This document shows positions 33,836 to 42,290 of a stretch of DNA of 64,000 nt, in pieces. The stretch's first letter is position 1. Every line of letters starts with the position of its first letter. The stretch comes from JANRLJ01 sp033762735 (GTDB taxonomy: Bacteria; Chloroflexota; Anaerolineae; Aggregatilineales; Phototrophicaceae). The notes beneath the pieces are model-generated. The model saw only the letters and a list, made by a program, of their open reading frames with translations. It was not told the origin of the DNA and did not search any database. The position numbers and the translations under genes were made by a program. The DNA is taken from contig JANRLJ010000207.1 in assembly GCA_033762735.1 (NCBI GenBank), positions 6,062-70,061 on the forward strand. Direction: 5' to 3'.

Positions 33836-35110
33836 ATGTCGTCGGAATCCTTCGACACACAAATTGCAACGCAGGTTGCGCCCCAACTCGCGCCTGTTAT
33901 CGGGCGTCATCTCCATAAGCTGGTGGGCGAAATTGGCCCGCGCCCGGTGGGGTCGGTGGCGAACAACGCTGCCAGTGACTACATCGAGTCAGTCTTTAAA
34001 AGCGCCGGGCTGGAAACGCAGAAACAGCGTTTCGAGTGGCCGACCTGGGCGCATGTTGCCAGTGAATTACGGCTGGGAGAACGCCGCCTCAACGTGGAAG
34101 CCAATCCCTTCTCCCCTTCCTGTGACGTGACGGCGCCGATTGCTGCTGCCTCCACCCTCGCGGAACTGCGGGCTGCACAGCTCAACGGCAGGATCGCGCT
34201 CCTCTACGGCGAACTCGCGAAAGAAACCATCTGGCCGAAGCACAACCCCATCATGCTGCCAGAAAATCATCGCCTGTTGATCGAACTGCTGGAAACCGGG
34301 CAGCCTGCCGCTGTGCTGATGGTGCATCCGCGCCTGGGACAAACGCTCTCCCAGATCGAAGATGCCGATTTCACCATTCCATCCGCCATGATCGACCCCG
34401 AAGCAGGTGTGGCGCTGCTTAATGCCGGGGATGAACCCGTGTCGCTGCGGCTGGAAACGCACACCTCACCGGGTTATGGTTATCAGGTCATCGCTCACAA
34501 GCGCGGCTCGTCTCCCTCGAAAATTGTCCTGTGCGCCCATTTCGACACCAAGTTCAACACGCCCGGCGCGGTCGATAACGGCGGCGGGATTGCCACCCTG
34601 CTGGCGCTGGCGGAAGCGCTGGCCGGACAGACGTTCGCCCCGACCCTCGAATTTGTGGCGTGGAACAACGAGGAATACTACGGCTCGACCTCGCAGTATG
34701 CGCTGAGCGACACGGAATACATGGCGCAGAACGAGGACATGAGCGGCATCATCGCAGCCATCAATCTCGACGGCGCGGGGCAGACGCTCGGCACGAACAC
34801 GCTGGCGCAGATGAGGCAGTCGGAGGCGTTTACGGTGTTGGTGGATGAAGTTCTGGCCGCGTATCCCGGCGTGGCGCGGGTGGAACCCTGGTACGCCAGC
34901 AACCACTATACCTACTTCAAACGCGAGGTGCCTTCAGTGGCGATCAGCTCGGAGGGCGTGGACAACCTCGGCCACTATATGACAGACGTGGAAGTGTGGG
35001 TCAGCCCGGTCAGACTGGCTGAGGCGGCGCAGGTGGTGATTGATCTGTTAGGGCGGCTGGCGGATAAAGCGCCGGCGTGGACGCGGTCAACGGCATCAAG
35101 TACCGAGTAA
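33836..35110 (+). CDS. M28 family zinc metallopeptidase
   Basis: 424 residues from the ATG at 33836 (AAGGATG upstream; an in-frame ATG is at 33830). Zinc-ligand motifs of M28 are visible: CAHFDTK (His, Asp), AVDNGGG (bridging Asp), WNNEEYYG (catalytic and ligand Glu), INLDGAG (Asp) and GHYMTD (last His). About 130 residues after the N-terminal region form an insertion or PA-like lobe. No signal peptide is seen, so it may act inside the cell as an aminopeptidase. The stop codon and last residues (SSTE) come from a heptamer array. Confidence 0.85.
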   Translation: MSSESFDTQIATQVAPQLAPVIGRHLHKLVGEIGPRPVGSVANNAASDYIESVFKSAGLETQKQRFEWPTWAHVASELRLGERRLNVEANPFSPSCDVTAPIAAASTLAELRAAQLNGRIALLYGELAKETIWPKHNPIMLPENHRLLIELLETGQPAAVLMVHPRLGQTLSQIEDADFTIPSAMIDPEAGVALLNAGDEPVSLRLETHTSPGYGYQVIAHKRGSSPSKIVLCAHFDTKFNTPGAVDNGGGIATLLALAEALAGQTFAPTLEFVAWNNEEYYGSTSQYALSDTEYMAQNEDMSGIIAAINLDGAGQTLGTNTLAQMRQSEAFTVLVDEVLAAYPGVARVEPWYASNHYTYFKREVPSVAISSEGVDNLGHYMTDVEVWVSPVRLAEAAQVVIDLLGRLADKAPAWTRSTASSTE

Positions 35111-35146
35111 CGAGTAACGAGCGATGAGCAATGAGTAAAAAGCTAA
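35098..35146 (+). repeat. Heptamer array E containing the M28 stop codon
   Basis: Seven units of 7 bases: AAGTACC, GAGTAAC twice, GAGCGAT, GAGCAAT, GAGTAAA, AAGCTAA. The stop TAA (35108-35110) is part of the second unit. Confidence 0.85.
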
Positions 35147-35256
35147 ACGCTTGCGACCTCCTGAACTGTTTCGGTTTTTGAAACCCTGTTCAAGGGACGG
35201 TGTATTCAACCCCTTTGCTCTGAATCTGTCCTAAGTACAGCCAAATCATTGGAATT

Positions 35257-35284
35257 GTAGGGACACGGCATGCCGTGTCCCTGC
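35257..35284. repeat. GTAGGGACACGGCA-type palindrome
   Basis: Arms GTAGGGACACGGCA and TGCCGTGTCCCTGC (13 of 14 pairs). It lies 110 bases after array E. Confidence 0.85.
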
Positions 35285-35293
35285 CGTTTTAGC

Positions 35294-35319
35294 AGGGGCG
35301 CATTTATGCGTGCGCCCCT
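35294..35319. terminator. GC hairpin between converging genes
   Basis: AGGGGCGCA, an 8-base loop, TGCGCCCCT followed by TT. It lies 7 bases beyond the stop of the minus-strand gene 35326-35892 and may end transcripts from either side. Confidence 0.5.
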
Positions 35320-35325
35320 TTCGAT

Positions 35326-35892
35326 TTATTCAAAATAGGCCAGCAATGCCGCGCCTGTTTCGCCAGCAGCAAGTGCGGTTCGCAATTCGCGCAGCCATGC
35401 CCGGCGCTGACTGCCATTCACGACCAGATCGAGATAACCGGGGTTCGGGCCCGGAAAAGTGGTCAGGGTCGCAACGGCATCAATCGCAGCGACAGATTCG
35501 CCCACCAGCATTCCCAGCGTCGCGTCATCAAAGTTGCCCGTCAGCGTCAGGGTGAAATCGGTCTGCATGGCGGCGAAACGAGGCGGGTTATTGGGCGTGT
35601 TGCAGTTCTCGCCGAACGCAATGGCCGTGATGACCGCGCCGTTCTCACGCAGCACGCGCACGGAGAGCACCTGCTCCGCCAGCAGCGCGTCGATCTGCGG
35701 CTGTGGTTCAGAGTGCCAGTTCCACACACAGGCCTGATAGGGCACTTCCGTGACAACAACCGCCGTGACTTCAACGGGCGCGGAGGGCGTGACCATCACG
35801 GAGGGCGATGCTGGCACAAGTGCAAACCACCCGACAAAGCCTACAATCAGCGCGACCACGAACGCCTGCAGCACACAGCCATTTCCGCTCAT
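35326..35892 (-). CDS. Membrane-anchored secreted protein, unknown
   Basis: 188 residues. An N-terminal hydrophobic segment (about 8-28) acts as anchor or signal, then a Pro/Thr/Val linker and a beta-rich domain with three cysteines. No family recognised. GGGAT precedes the ATG at 35892. It is transcribed alone. Confidence 0.55.
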   Translation of the reverse strand: MSGNGCVLQAFVVALIVGFVGWFALVPASPSVMVTPSAPVEVTAVVVTEVPYQACVWNWHSEPQPQIDALLAEQVLSVRVLRENGAVITAIAFGENCNTPNNPPRFAAMQTDFTLTLTGNFDDATLGMLVGESVAAIDAVATLTTFPGPNPGYLDLVVNGSQRRAWLRELRTALAAGETGAALLAYFE

Positions 35893-36236
35893 CGTTTATC
35901 CCTTTCAGCGTTTCGCTTAACTCTGCTCAAAAAGACGCAAAACTGAGGAAACGGGTTCCCCAAACTGGACTTTATTCAACACCAATTTTTGTTTCCCGCC
36001 AGATGCTAAAGCATCCGACTGCGTGCGAACTTCGTTCGCGCAAAGACAAGTCCACTAAAGGGACTACAAGAGGTCATGCAGGTTTATATTCAGCCCCTTT
36101 AGTGCGTGTCCCATAAATGGGCGGCGGTTCGGAGTCGCGGGTTTGAAGGTGTGGCGGAGGAATGTGGGCCTTCATGAACTTCCATGGATGAGAATGGATA
36201 AAGTCGAGCTAAAGGGTATTACAGAACGGAAACCGG
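35893..36236. other. Intergenic region with three consecutive hairpins
   Basis: No gene is supported. Three inverted repeats follow each other: GATGC/GCATC (36002-36015), GTGCGAAC/GTTCGCGC (36023-36041) and CACTAAAGGG/CCCTTTAGTG (36053-36062 and 36095-36104). A decayed piece similar to the last one (TATTCAACCCCTTT) lies near 35201-35214. It may be a non-coding repeat element or a structured RNA. Confidence 0.45.
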
Positions 36237-36258
36237 GGGACACGACATGTCGTGTCCC
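36237..36258. repeat. Perfect GGGACACGACA-type palindrome
   Basis: GGGACACGACA/TGTCGTGTCCC, 22 bases without mismatch, followed by TAC. It is 44 bases downstream (in gene direction) of heptamer array F. Confidence 0.85.
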
Positions 36259-36301
36259 TACAGGTGCGTCTCGCTCAACGGGCAAATTATCCTTCACGCC
36301 T

Positions 36302-36385
36302 CTCATTGCTCGTTGCTCATCGCTCATCGCTCATTGCTTTTCACTCGGTACTCGGTACTTTCAACTCGGCACTCACTTCTCAAAC
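36302..36385 (-). repeat. Heptamer array F, 12 units, containing the LLM oxidoreductase stop codon
   Basis: Twelve uninterrupted 7-base units on the plus strand: CTCATTG, CTCGTTG, CTCATCG twice, CTCATTG, CTTTTCA, CTCGGTA twice, CTTTCAA, CTCGGCA, CTCACTT, CTCAAAC. It is the longest array in the window. The stop (36373-36375) and the last residues (FEK) lie inside. Read along the gene the order is GAG.., AAGTACC, GAGTACC, GAGTGAA, AAGCAAT, GAGCGAT, as in arrays C, D and E. Confidence 0.9.
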
Positions 36386-37302
36386 TGCGGCAGCACATCC
36401 CGCCCCATCAGTTCCAGCCCGGCCATATCGTCCAGGTCGAGCCATTGGAGCATGAAGCGCTGCACCCCGGCCTGCACGAATTCGCCAAGCTGATCGACGA
36501 TCATGGACGGCGTTCCGAACATCTGCCCCCGCGCCCGCGCCTGTTCCAGCGTCATCCCGCGCCCATTCAAGGCTGACTGCATTTCGGCCTCGGTGCGGAA
36601 GATGCGGCAGTTGTTCATCAGCGAGCGCTTCACATCGCCCGGTTCGCGCCCGTTCTGCCGCAGCAGTTCGTCCAGCAGGGCGCTGCGCTCGCGGTAGGTG
36701 GCCGGGTCGATGAACACACCGTTCCACTCCTCGGCATATTTGGCCGCCAGCGGGAGCGTTTTCTTGGGGCCGTTGCCGCCAATGAGAATCGGGGGATGGC
36801 CGGGCTTGGCCGGGCGCGGGAGCAGCACCGCGTCGTTGAGCGAGAAATGCTTGCCCTCATAGCTTACACGGCCATCGCTCAGCAGCAGGCGCGAGGTAAT
36901 TTCCAGCGCATCGACCAGCATTTCGTAGCGGCGGGTGAAGTCATAAAACGGCACATCGAACATGGTGTGTTCGCGTTCCTGCCAGCCTGCGCCCATGCCC
37001 AATACGAGCCGTCCACCGCTCAGGTCACTGACAGCGGCGGCCATTCGCACCAGCATGGCCGGATGCCGAAAGGTTGTCGGGCTGACGAGCGGCCCGAATT
37101 CGATACGCTTCGTGTGGCTGGCGGCATAAGTCAGGCTTACCCAGCATTCCAGCGAGTCTTTTTCCGGCGGGGCGGCGTTGGTGAAATGGTCGGAGCGGAA
37201 CACGCACTGGAAGCCGAGTTCTTCCGCCGCCTGGAGGATGCGCTGCCAGCGTTCCCAGTTCAGCCCGTCCTGGCCTTCGAGCATTAAGCCGATCTGCGTC
37301 AT
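36373..37302 (-). CDS. LLM-class (luciferase-like) oxidoreductase
   Basis: 309 residues of the bacterial luciferase-like TIM-barrel family: N-terminal IGLMLEGQDGLNWERW..AAEELGFQCVFRSDHF, central LGMGAGWQEREH, and PPILIGGNGPKKTLPLAAKYAEEWN. Such enzymes use F420 or FMN; the choice cannot be fixed here, though the sequence resembles F420-dependent members. Its start overlaps the hydrolase stop (ATGA). Last gene of the run PBP, Uma2, hydrolase, LLM. Confidence 0.85.
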   Translation of the reverse strand: MTQIGLMLEGQDGLNWERWQRILQAAEELGFQCVFRSDHFTNAAPPEKDSLECWVSLTYAASHTKRIEFGPLVSPTTFRHPAMLVRMAAAVSDLSGGRLVLGMGAGWQEREHTMFDVPFYDFTRRYEMLVDALEITSRLLLSDGRVSYEGKHFSLNDAVLLPRPAKPGHPPILIGGNGPKKTLPLAAKYAEEWNGVFIDPATYRERSALLDELLRQNGREPGDVKRSLMNNCRIFRTEAEMQSALNGRGMTLEQARARGQMFGTPSMIVDQLGEFVQAGVQRFMLQWLDLDDMAGLELMGRDVLPQFEK

Positions 37303-38201
37303 AAGGGTCTCCCTATGTAATGGTTGATAAAGGCGCTGATTTCATTGGTTGCGTCGCTGGCTTCGGGAAGCTGCGGCGCGAACAGATGCCACACATGCCA
37401 CATGCCCGGCCACACGACCGTCGTCACGTCCACCCCGGCGGCCTCCGCTACCCGTGCCAGTTCGACGGCATCGCTCAGCAGGACTTCATGCTCACCCGCG
37501 TGAATCAGAAGCGGCGGCAGTCCCCGCAGATCGGCGTACAGCGGGGAGATCAACGGATCGCGTGGATCATGGTCGCCCACGTACAGCCGTCCCAAACGCT
37601 GCATATCCGGCGGATTGAGCATGGCCTCAAGGTTCGCGTTGGTTTCCCACGTCCGCCCGGTATAGGCCAGATCGGTCACAGGGGAAATACAAACAGCCGC
37701 CGCTGGCAGGGGATCTCCCCCGTCGCGCAGTCTGAGCAGAAGCGTGAGCGTCAGATTGCCCCCGGCAGAGTCGCCCGCGACGATGATGTTTTCTGGCGCA
37801 TAGCCCTGTTCCAGCAGCCAGTGATAGACCGCATAGCAGTCATCCAGCGCCGCCGGGAAGGGATGCTCCGGGGCAAGGCCATAATCAGGGGCGAGGACGC
37901 GCAGCCCGGTCAAACGAGAGAGCAGCGCGGTGAATGCCCGGTACATGGCGCTCCAGCCCACCACGAAGCCCCCGCCGTGCAGAAAGAGCAGCACTGCATC
38001 CTCTCGATGATGGGGCGTACTGACCCACTCGACCGGTACACCTGCTGCAACCGCAGGGATAAGGGCTACATCCGCAGGCAGCCGGATAAACTGCTGATTG
38101 CTGGCGCTAAAGGTACGCATGGCGTCGATGGAACGGGCTGAATTGGGGCGCACCATACGTCGTAACAGAGGACGCATCAGATGGCTTTGCAGGCTGGGCA
38201 T
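37299..38201 (-). CDS. Alpha/beta hydrolase, hormone-sensitive lipase type
   Basis: 300 residues from the ATG at 38201; the frame is open back to 38273 but that would overlap the Uma2 gene. Motifs: oxyanion HGGG (LFLHGGGFVVGW), nucleophile GDSAGGN, and catalytic His near MWHVWH. The acid residue is in the HAGEHEVLLSDAVEL region. It hydrolyses small esters in the cytoplasm; the substrate is unknown. 13 bases after the Uma2 stop and overlapping the LLM gene, so probably in one operon. Confidence 0.87.
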   Translation of the reverse strand: MPSLQSHLMRPLLRRMVRPNSARSIDAMRTFSASNQQFIRLPADVALIPAVAAGVPVEWVSTPHHREDAVLLFLHGGGFVVGWSAMYRAFTALLSRLTGLRVLAPDYGLAPEHPFPAALDDCYAVYHWLLEQGYAPENIIVAGDSAGGNLTLTLLLRLRDGGDPLPAAAVCISPVTDLAYTGRTWETNANLEAMLNPPDMQRLGRLYVGDHDPRDPLISPLYADLRGLPPLLIHAGEHEVLLSDAVELARVAEAAGVDVTTVVWPGMWHVWHLFAPQLPEASDATNEISAFINHYIGRPL

Positions 38202-38214
38202 AGGCTTTTCAGCG

Positions 38215-38784
38215 TCAGGGTGTGGTAAAGATACTGCGGACGGGCAGAGTAAAGCCGGGCAGCACATCGCCACCCTCGAGCGTATCCTCTAAGGTATAAA
38301 TAACTGGCGGCTGACCAAGCATATAGACCTCGACCTGCTGCTTTTCAGGATCGACCAGCCACACCAGCCGCGTCCCATGCGCCAGGTAGTAGGCGGCCTT
38401 TTCGCGCAGGCCTTCCTTCCCCGTGTAGTAATTAGAAGGCGACTTAACCTCGACGGCCAGATCGGGCAGAAAATGCGCGGGCTTCTTCGGGTCAACCCCC
38501 GCGAGACGTTCATTGGAGATGTAGGCCACGTCCGGGCGGAAGGCGTTGTCGTCATCATCCGGCGACTTAAAATCCACCTCGAAGACGACGCGGCCTATCG
38601 GATTGCGCTCCAGATAAATGAAGACTTTTCCGTGAATGACACCTGCATCAAACCCATGCTCCAGCAGTGGAACCACTTCGATGATCTCCCCGTTGATTAG
38701 CTCCAGGCGGCGCTGCTGATTTTCTGGCAGGCGGGCGATCTGCTCGAATTCGTCATAGGTATAGAGCTTACGCTGGACGACCAT
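38215..38784 (-). CDS. Uma2 family (DUF820) putative endonuclease
   Basis: 189 residues, the family's usual length. The PD-(D/E)xK nuclease residues are present: FRPDVAYI (Asp) and LAVEVKSPS (Glu, Lys), after LELINGEI. Uma2 proteins are numerous in Chloroflexota and cyanobacteria, often called restriction-like, without proven targets. It follows the PBP gene by 15 bases. Confidence 0.88.
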   Translation of the reverse strand: MVVQRKLYTYDEFEQIARLPENQQRRLELINGEIIEVVPLLEHGFDAGVIHGKVFIYLERNPIGRVVFEVDFKSPDDDDNAFRPDVAYISNERLAGVDPKKPAHFLPDLAVEVKSPSNYYTGKEGLREKAAYYLAHGTRLVWLVDPEKQQVEVYMLGQPPVIYTLEDTLEGGDVLPGFTLPVRSIFTTP

Positions 38785-38799
38785 CGCGGTTGAACCCTC

Positions 38800-41058
38800 T
38801 CATGGAATGCTGGCTTCCAGGCCGAAGAAGTAATATTCCAGGATTTCGCGGGCGATGGGCGCGGCGATTTCTGACCCCTGCCCCGAATTTTCGATCATGA
38901 CCACGACCGCGATCTGGGGTGCTTCTCTGGGTGCATAGGCGGCGAACCACGCATTGCTGTTGCCGGGGTTGACTCCCTGATCTTCTGCCGTGCCGGTCTT
39001 GCCACACACGCCAATCGTCTGAAGCTGCGAATTGCGGAAGACGAACTCCGCCGTGCCATTGCTGGCGACCGTCACATTACACATCCCTTCCCGCACGACC
39101 TCAATCACCTCTGACCGAACGTTCAGGTTGCCGTTGGCGTCGGGCGTCATCTGCATGTTGATCTGGTCGATCAGCCGAGCACTTTCCACCAACTGCGGGC
39201 GATAGAGCGTCCCGCCGTTGGCAATGGCGGCAATGCCGCGCACGACCTGGAGCAGCGTCACTTCCACGAAGCCCTGCCCGATGGACATCGACACCGCATC
39301 GCCATACGACCACAGCAAGCCGTTGCCGTTCACGCGCAGCCATTCCGGGTCGCCGATAAAGCCGCCTTCTTCGGGAATGTCCGTCAGTCCGGTCGGGTTG
39401 CCGAGGCCGAACTGCTGGAGGTAAGCCGGGAGCAGATTCGGGTCGCGCAGGTTCATCTGATAGCCGACTTCGTAAAAGTAGGGGTTGCAGCTGTTGGTGA
39501 TGCCCTGTGCCAGCGTTTGTGTCCCGTGCCCACCGGGTAGCCAATCAACGCGCACCAGGCCGTTCTCGCGCTGCCAGATGCCACTGCACGAATAACGCTG
39601 GTTGAGCGCATACACACCGCTGTCGGCTACCGCCAGACTGCTGAACACCTTCATCACCGAGCCGGTCTGGTAACGCGCCAGCGTCACCCGGTTGAGCAGC
39701 GGCAGACGCGGGTCTTCCTGTGCCCGCTGCTGGATGGTGGCGGCGGCCTCGCGCCCAATCGGGGAAAAGGGCGTGAAGGCGTTGAGGTCATAGGTCGGGT
39801 AGCTGACCATCGCCAGAATCGCGCCCGTATTTACGTCCATCACCACCGCCGAGCCGCCGCGTGAACTCCGTGCCCAGCCATCCTTATACAGCTCATACGT
39901 GTCCTGAATGGCCCGCATGGCCGCCTGCTGCAAGCCCGCGTCCAGCGTCAGATAGAGGCTCTGGCTGGGCTGGCCCTCGGTTTCCGCCAGCAGGCGCAGT
40001 TCGATGCCCCCCGGCGTGACGATCACCAGCCGCCCGCCGGGACGACCGCGCAGGGTTTCGTCCCAACTGGCCTCGATGCCCGCCCGACCCAGAATCGAAT
40101 CCTGGTCGAAGCCGGCTTCTTCTGCCATCGGAATGTCGGCCTCATCCAGATAACCGACATAGCCAATGACATGCGGCGCGAGGTTGCCACCGAAAAGATA
40201 CTGCCGCGCGGGGCGATTGCCAAAGATCGCGTTGCAATCGCGCACCAGCGCTTCCTGCCACTGCTCATAAGCGGCCAGTTCCATCTGACCGAGTTCGGCT
40301 TCCCAGTCCGCGCCTGCGATGCTCAATCGGCGCTGCAAAATATCCAGCGGCGTGTTGGTCGCCTGCACGACGGTGTTCAGGCACACATCCATCTGTGGCA
40401 CATCCTGCGGCACCACGCTGATCGTCACGATGCGCCCGTTCTGGTCGGCCAGAATCTCGCCGTTGCGGTCATAGAGGCTGCCGCGCCGGGGAACACGCGG
40501 GATCAGGCGCAGACGATTGCCGCCGCGCATCTCTGGGAAAATGTCCGCAATCGACCAGGCCACGCGCCAGTCTCCGACGCTGGGATCAAGCACGAGGCTG
40601 AGGGTGCGCTCATTGTCAGTGAACGAGCCGACGATGCCCGACACAAACGACATGTTGTAATTGAAGTAGCTGATGTTGGGGTTGGCGTCGTCATAGTCCA
40701 TCGCGTTCACGTTGTAGGACATCTCGCGCAGGCGCATTTCCTGGGCGGCGCTTTCGTAGCTGGCGATGAACTGGTCAAGCGGCGTGGCTTCCCTGCTGGC
40801 AAAGATCAGCAGGTCATACATGGCTTCATAATTCCGCGTCACCCACGCATCCAGAAACAGGCGGGCGGTGCGTTCGGCATAATCAAAGCCCTGGAAATCG
40901 GGCGTGGGGCTGGGGATGCGGGTCGGAATTTCCAGCGTGACGTTCTGCCCCTGCGAGGGCTGACAGGCGGTGAGCACCAGCATCACAAAAGCGAGCAGCC
41001 ACAGGATGCGCCCATAGTGTGCTGATCGTCGGTTTTGGACAACGCGTTTCCGCTGCAT
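38800..41058 (-). CDS. Class B penicillin-binding protein, lipoprotein with MecA_N-like domain
   Basis: 752 residues. The N-terminus (LLAFVMLVLTAC) carries a lipobox with Cys32, so it is predicted to be lipid-anchored. Residues about 60-170 resemble the NTF2-like MecA_N domain, and about 185-360 a PBP dimerisation domain (RRGSLYDRNGEILA). The transpeptidase domain (about 400-750) has intact active-site motifs: SVMK (Ser467-Lys470), SCN (523-525) and KTG (687-689). It should cross-link peptidoglycan. It heads an operon with Uma2, hydrolase and LLM genes. GGGAA precedes the ATG. Confidence 0.9.
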   Translation of the reverse strand: MQRKRVVQNRRSAHYGRILWLLAFVMLVLTACQPSQGQNVTLEIPTRIPSPTPDFQGFDYAERTARLFLDAWVTRNYEAMYDLLIFASREATPLDQFIASYESAAQEMRLREMSYNVNAMDYDDANPNISYFNYNMSFVSGIVGSFTDNERTLSLVLDPSVGDWRVAWSIADIFPEMRGGNRLRLIPRVPRRGSLYDRNGEILADQNGRIVTISVVPQDVPQMDVCLNTVVQATNTPLDILQRRLSIAGADWEAELGQMELAAYEQWQEALVRDCNAIFGNRPARQYLFGGNLAPHVIGYVGYLDEADIPMAEEAGFDQDSILGRAGIEASWDETLRGRPGGRLVIVTPGGIELRLLAETEGQPSQSLYLTLDAGLQQAAMRAIQDTYELYKDGWARSSRGGSAVVMDVNTGAILAMVSYPTYDLNAFTPFSPIGREAAATIQQRAQEDPRLPLLNRVTLARYQTGSVMKVFSSLAVADSGVYALNQRYSCSGIWQRENGLVRVDWLPGGHGTQTLAQGITNSCNPYFYEVGYQMNLRDPNLLPAYLQQFGLGNPTGLTDIPEEGGFIGDPEWLRVNGNGLLWSYGDAVSMSIGQGFVEVTLLQVVRGIAAIANGGTLYRPQLVESARLIDQINMQMTPDANGNLNVRSEVIEVVREGMCNVTVASNGTAEFVFRNSQLQTIGVCGKTGTAEDQGVNPGNSNAWFAAYAPREAPQIAVVVMIENSGQGSEIAAPIAREILEYYFFGLEASIP

Positions 41059-41552
41059 TCGTTTCCCTGCGATTGATTGAATTGGTTCAGCGGCATTATA
41101 GACCGCGCCGGGAAATCAGCCAACCTGCCGGGGTGCGAAAGAGTCGTGAAACTCAGGGGAATCAAGACACTCTCTCGTACCTCGTCGCTGTACAACGTCA
41201 ATCCCAACCCTTGCTAGAATCCTAAAAAGCCAAAAGCGGTACATACTGCCTCATCCCATTGGTACAATTCTGTCAGACTTATGACGCATCTCTCTTCCTG
41301 GTTGTTGAAAGATGCGTCGGAGTCTACTCTCCTTCCCTCACTCCAATTAAACCGTCGGAGCGTGAAAATTTTTTGGAGAGGGGGTTGGGTTGGGGGCGAG
41401 GAATTTGAGGCGAAACAGCTTACAACGTATTTCAAAAATCGTTATTGTACGGACGACGCGCCGCATCGCCCCTACGATGATTCACATTCGTTTTGTCTGT
41501 TCCGTGAGGTCAAAACCTCATTGCGCATCGCTCGCTGCTTCTGTTGCTTTTC
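41059..41552. other. Intergenic region with G-rich tract, palindrome and array
   Basis: No gene supported. From right to left: the heptamer array at 41517-41558, the imperfect palindrome at 41447-41475, a G-rich tract (41375-41396) with three runs of three or more G, and the promoter region of the class B PBP gene. Confidence 0.45.
41447..41475. repeat. Decayed GTAGGGGCGACGCG-type palindrome
   Basis: GTACGGACGACGCG then CCGCATCGCCCCTAC, imperfectly complementary. The core and the right flank CATTCGTTTTG match the element at 12156-12213. Confidence 0.55.
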
Positions 41553-41558
41553 TCAGTT
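41517..41558 (-). repeat. Heptamer array I containing the SLATT gene stop codon
   Basis: Six degenerate units in 7-base register (CTCATTG, CGCATCG, CTCGCTG, CTTCTGT, TGCTTTT, CTCAGTT). The stop (41553-41555) lies in the last unit. Confidence 0.6.
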
Positions 41559-42194
41559 AAACAGCGGTGCGCGTTCTCGCTCGGATTCGTCCGCCGGAGC
41601 GTCGGCGGTAGCAACCGCGTTGGTCTGCCCCTGCACCGCGTTATCCTCGTCTTCCTGCTTCTTCTGTTCGCGGCTGACGCTGCTGACGTAAATCTCGACT
41701 TCCTTCTGCATGATGCCTTCGACGGTATCCACGAAAGTGATATAACCCGCCTTATGATTGGTGAAGTCCTTAAAGCGCCCGCTCAACTGGAAGTACTGCC
41801 AGCCGATAATTTTGAGTTCTTCCACAATCGAGCGATAGTGCCGCCAGCGGTCGCTGTAGCGGAAGAATTCATCCAGCGCACCGCTGATCGCCACCGCCAG
41901 CGAGATGGTGAAGATCAGCCAGTACACGGTGGTGCTGATGGTGATGGCGCCGATGATCGTGCCATCGTTGGCGTTCAGCCCGACCAGCGCCGGGACGACC
42001 GCGCCGCCGACAATCGTAATCAGCCGCAGCCGATAGTAGCGGTCGCGCGATTGCCCCGCCTTGTTCTCCATCCAGATCACCTGGTCGAGCCAGCGGTTGT
42101 TGATGTAGTGCTTTTGCAGGTCACTCAGGTCGAGCATGTCGATCATCTTGCCGAATTCGCCGCGCAGCCACGCGCTGTAATCCCCATCGGCCAT
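41553..42194 (-). CDS. SLATT-like (DUF4231) two-helix membrane protein
   Basis: 213 residues from the ATG at 42194 (AGGGT upstream; the frame is open to 42230). An N-terminal helical region with RWLDQVIWMENKAGQSRDRYYRLRL precedes two membrane helices (about 61-80 and 84-106 in this numbering), then FFRYSDRWRHYRSIVEELKIIGWQYF and an acidic tail. This is the DUF4231/SLATT layout. SLATT proteins are predicted pore-forming effectors of nucleotide-signal defence systems, but no cyclase or sensor gene is adjacent here, so its role is open. Confidence 0.75.
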   Translation of the reverse strand: MADGDYSAWLRGEFGKMIDMLDLSDLQKHYINNRWLDQVIWMENKAGQSRDRYYRLRLITIVGGAVVPALVGLNANDGTIIGAITISTTVYWLIFTISLAVAISGALDEFFRYSDRWRHYRSIVEELKIIGWQYFQLSGRFKDFTNHKAGYITFVDTVEGIMQKEVEIYVSSVSREQKKQEDEDNAVQGQTNAVATADAPADESERERAPLFN

Positions 42195-42290
42195 GACTGT
42201 AACCCTCGTGTAGTGGATGCAGATGCACAAATTATGGTCGCGCTTTTGGCATGATGCAAATCGTGGAGTTAAGCAGATGGAGTGGAAGTC

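Noticed and set aside
33734..33916. N-terminal extension of the TfoX-like protein
   Set aside because: It would overlap the divergent peptidase gene; the ATG at 33733 has AGGAGT.
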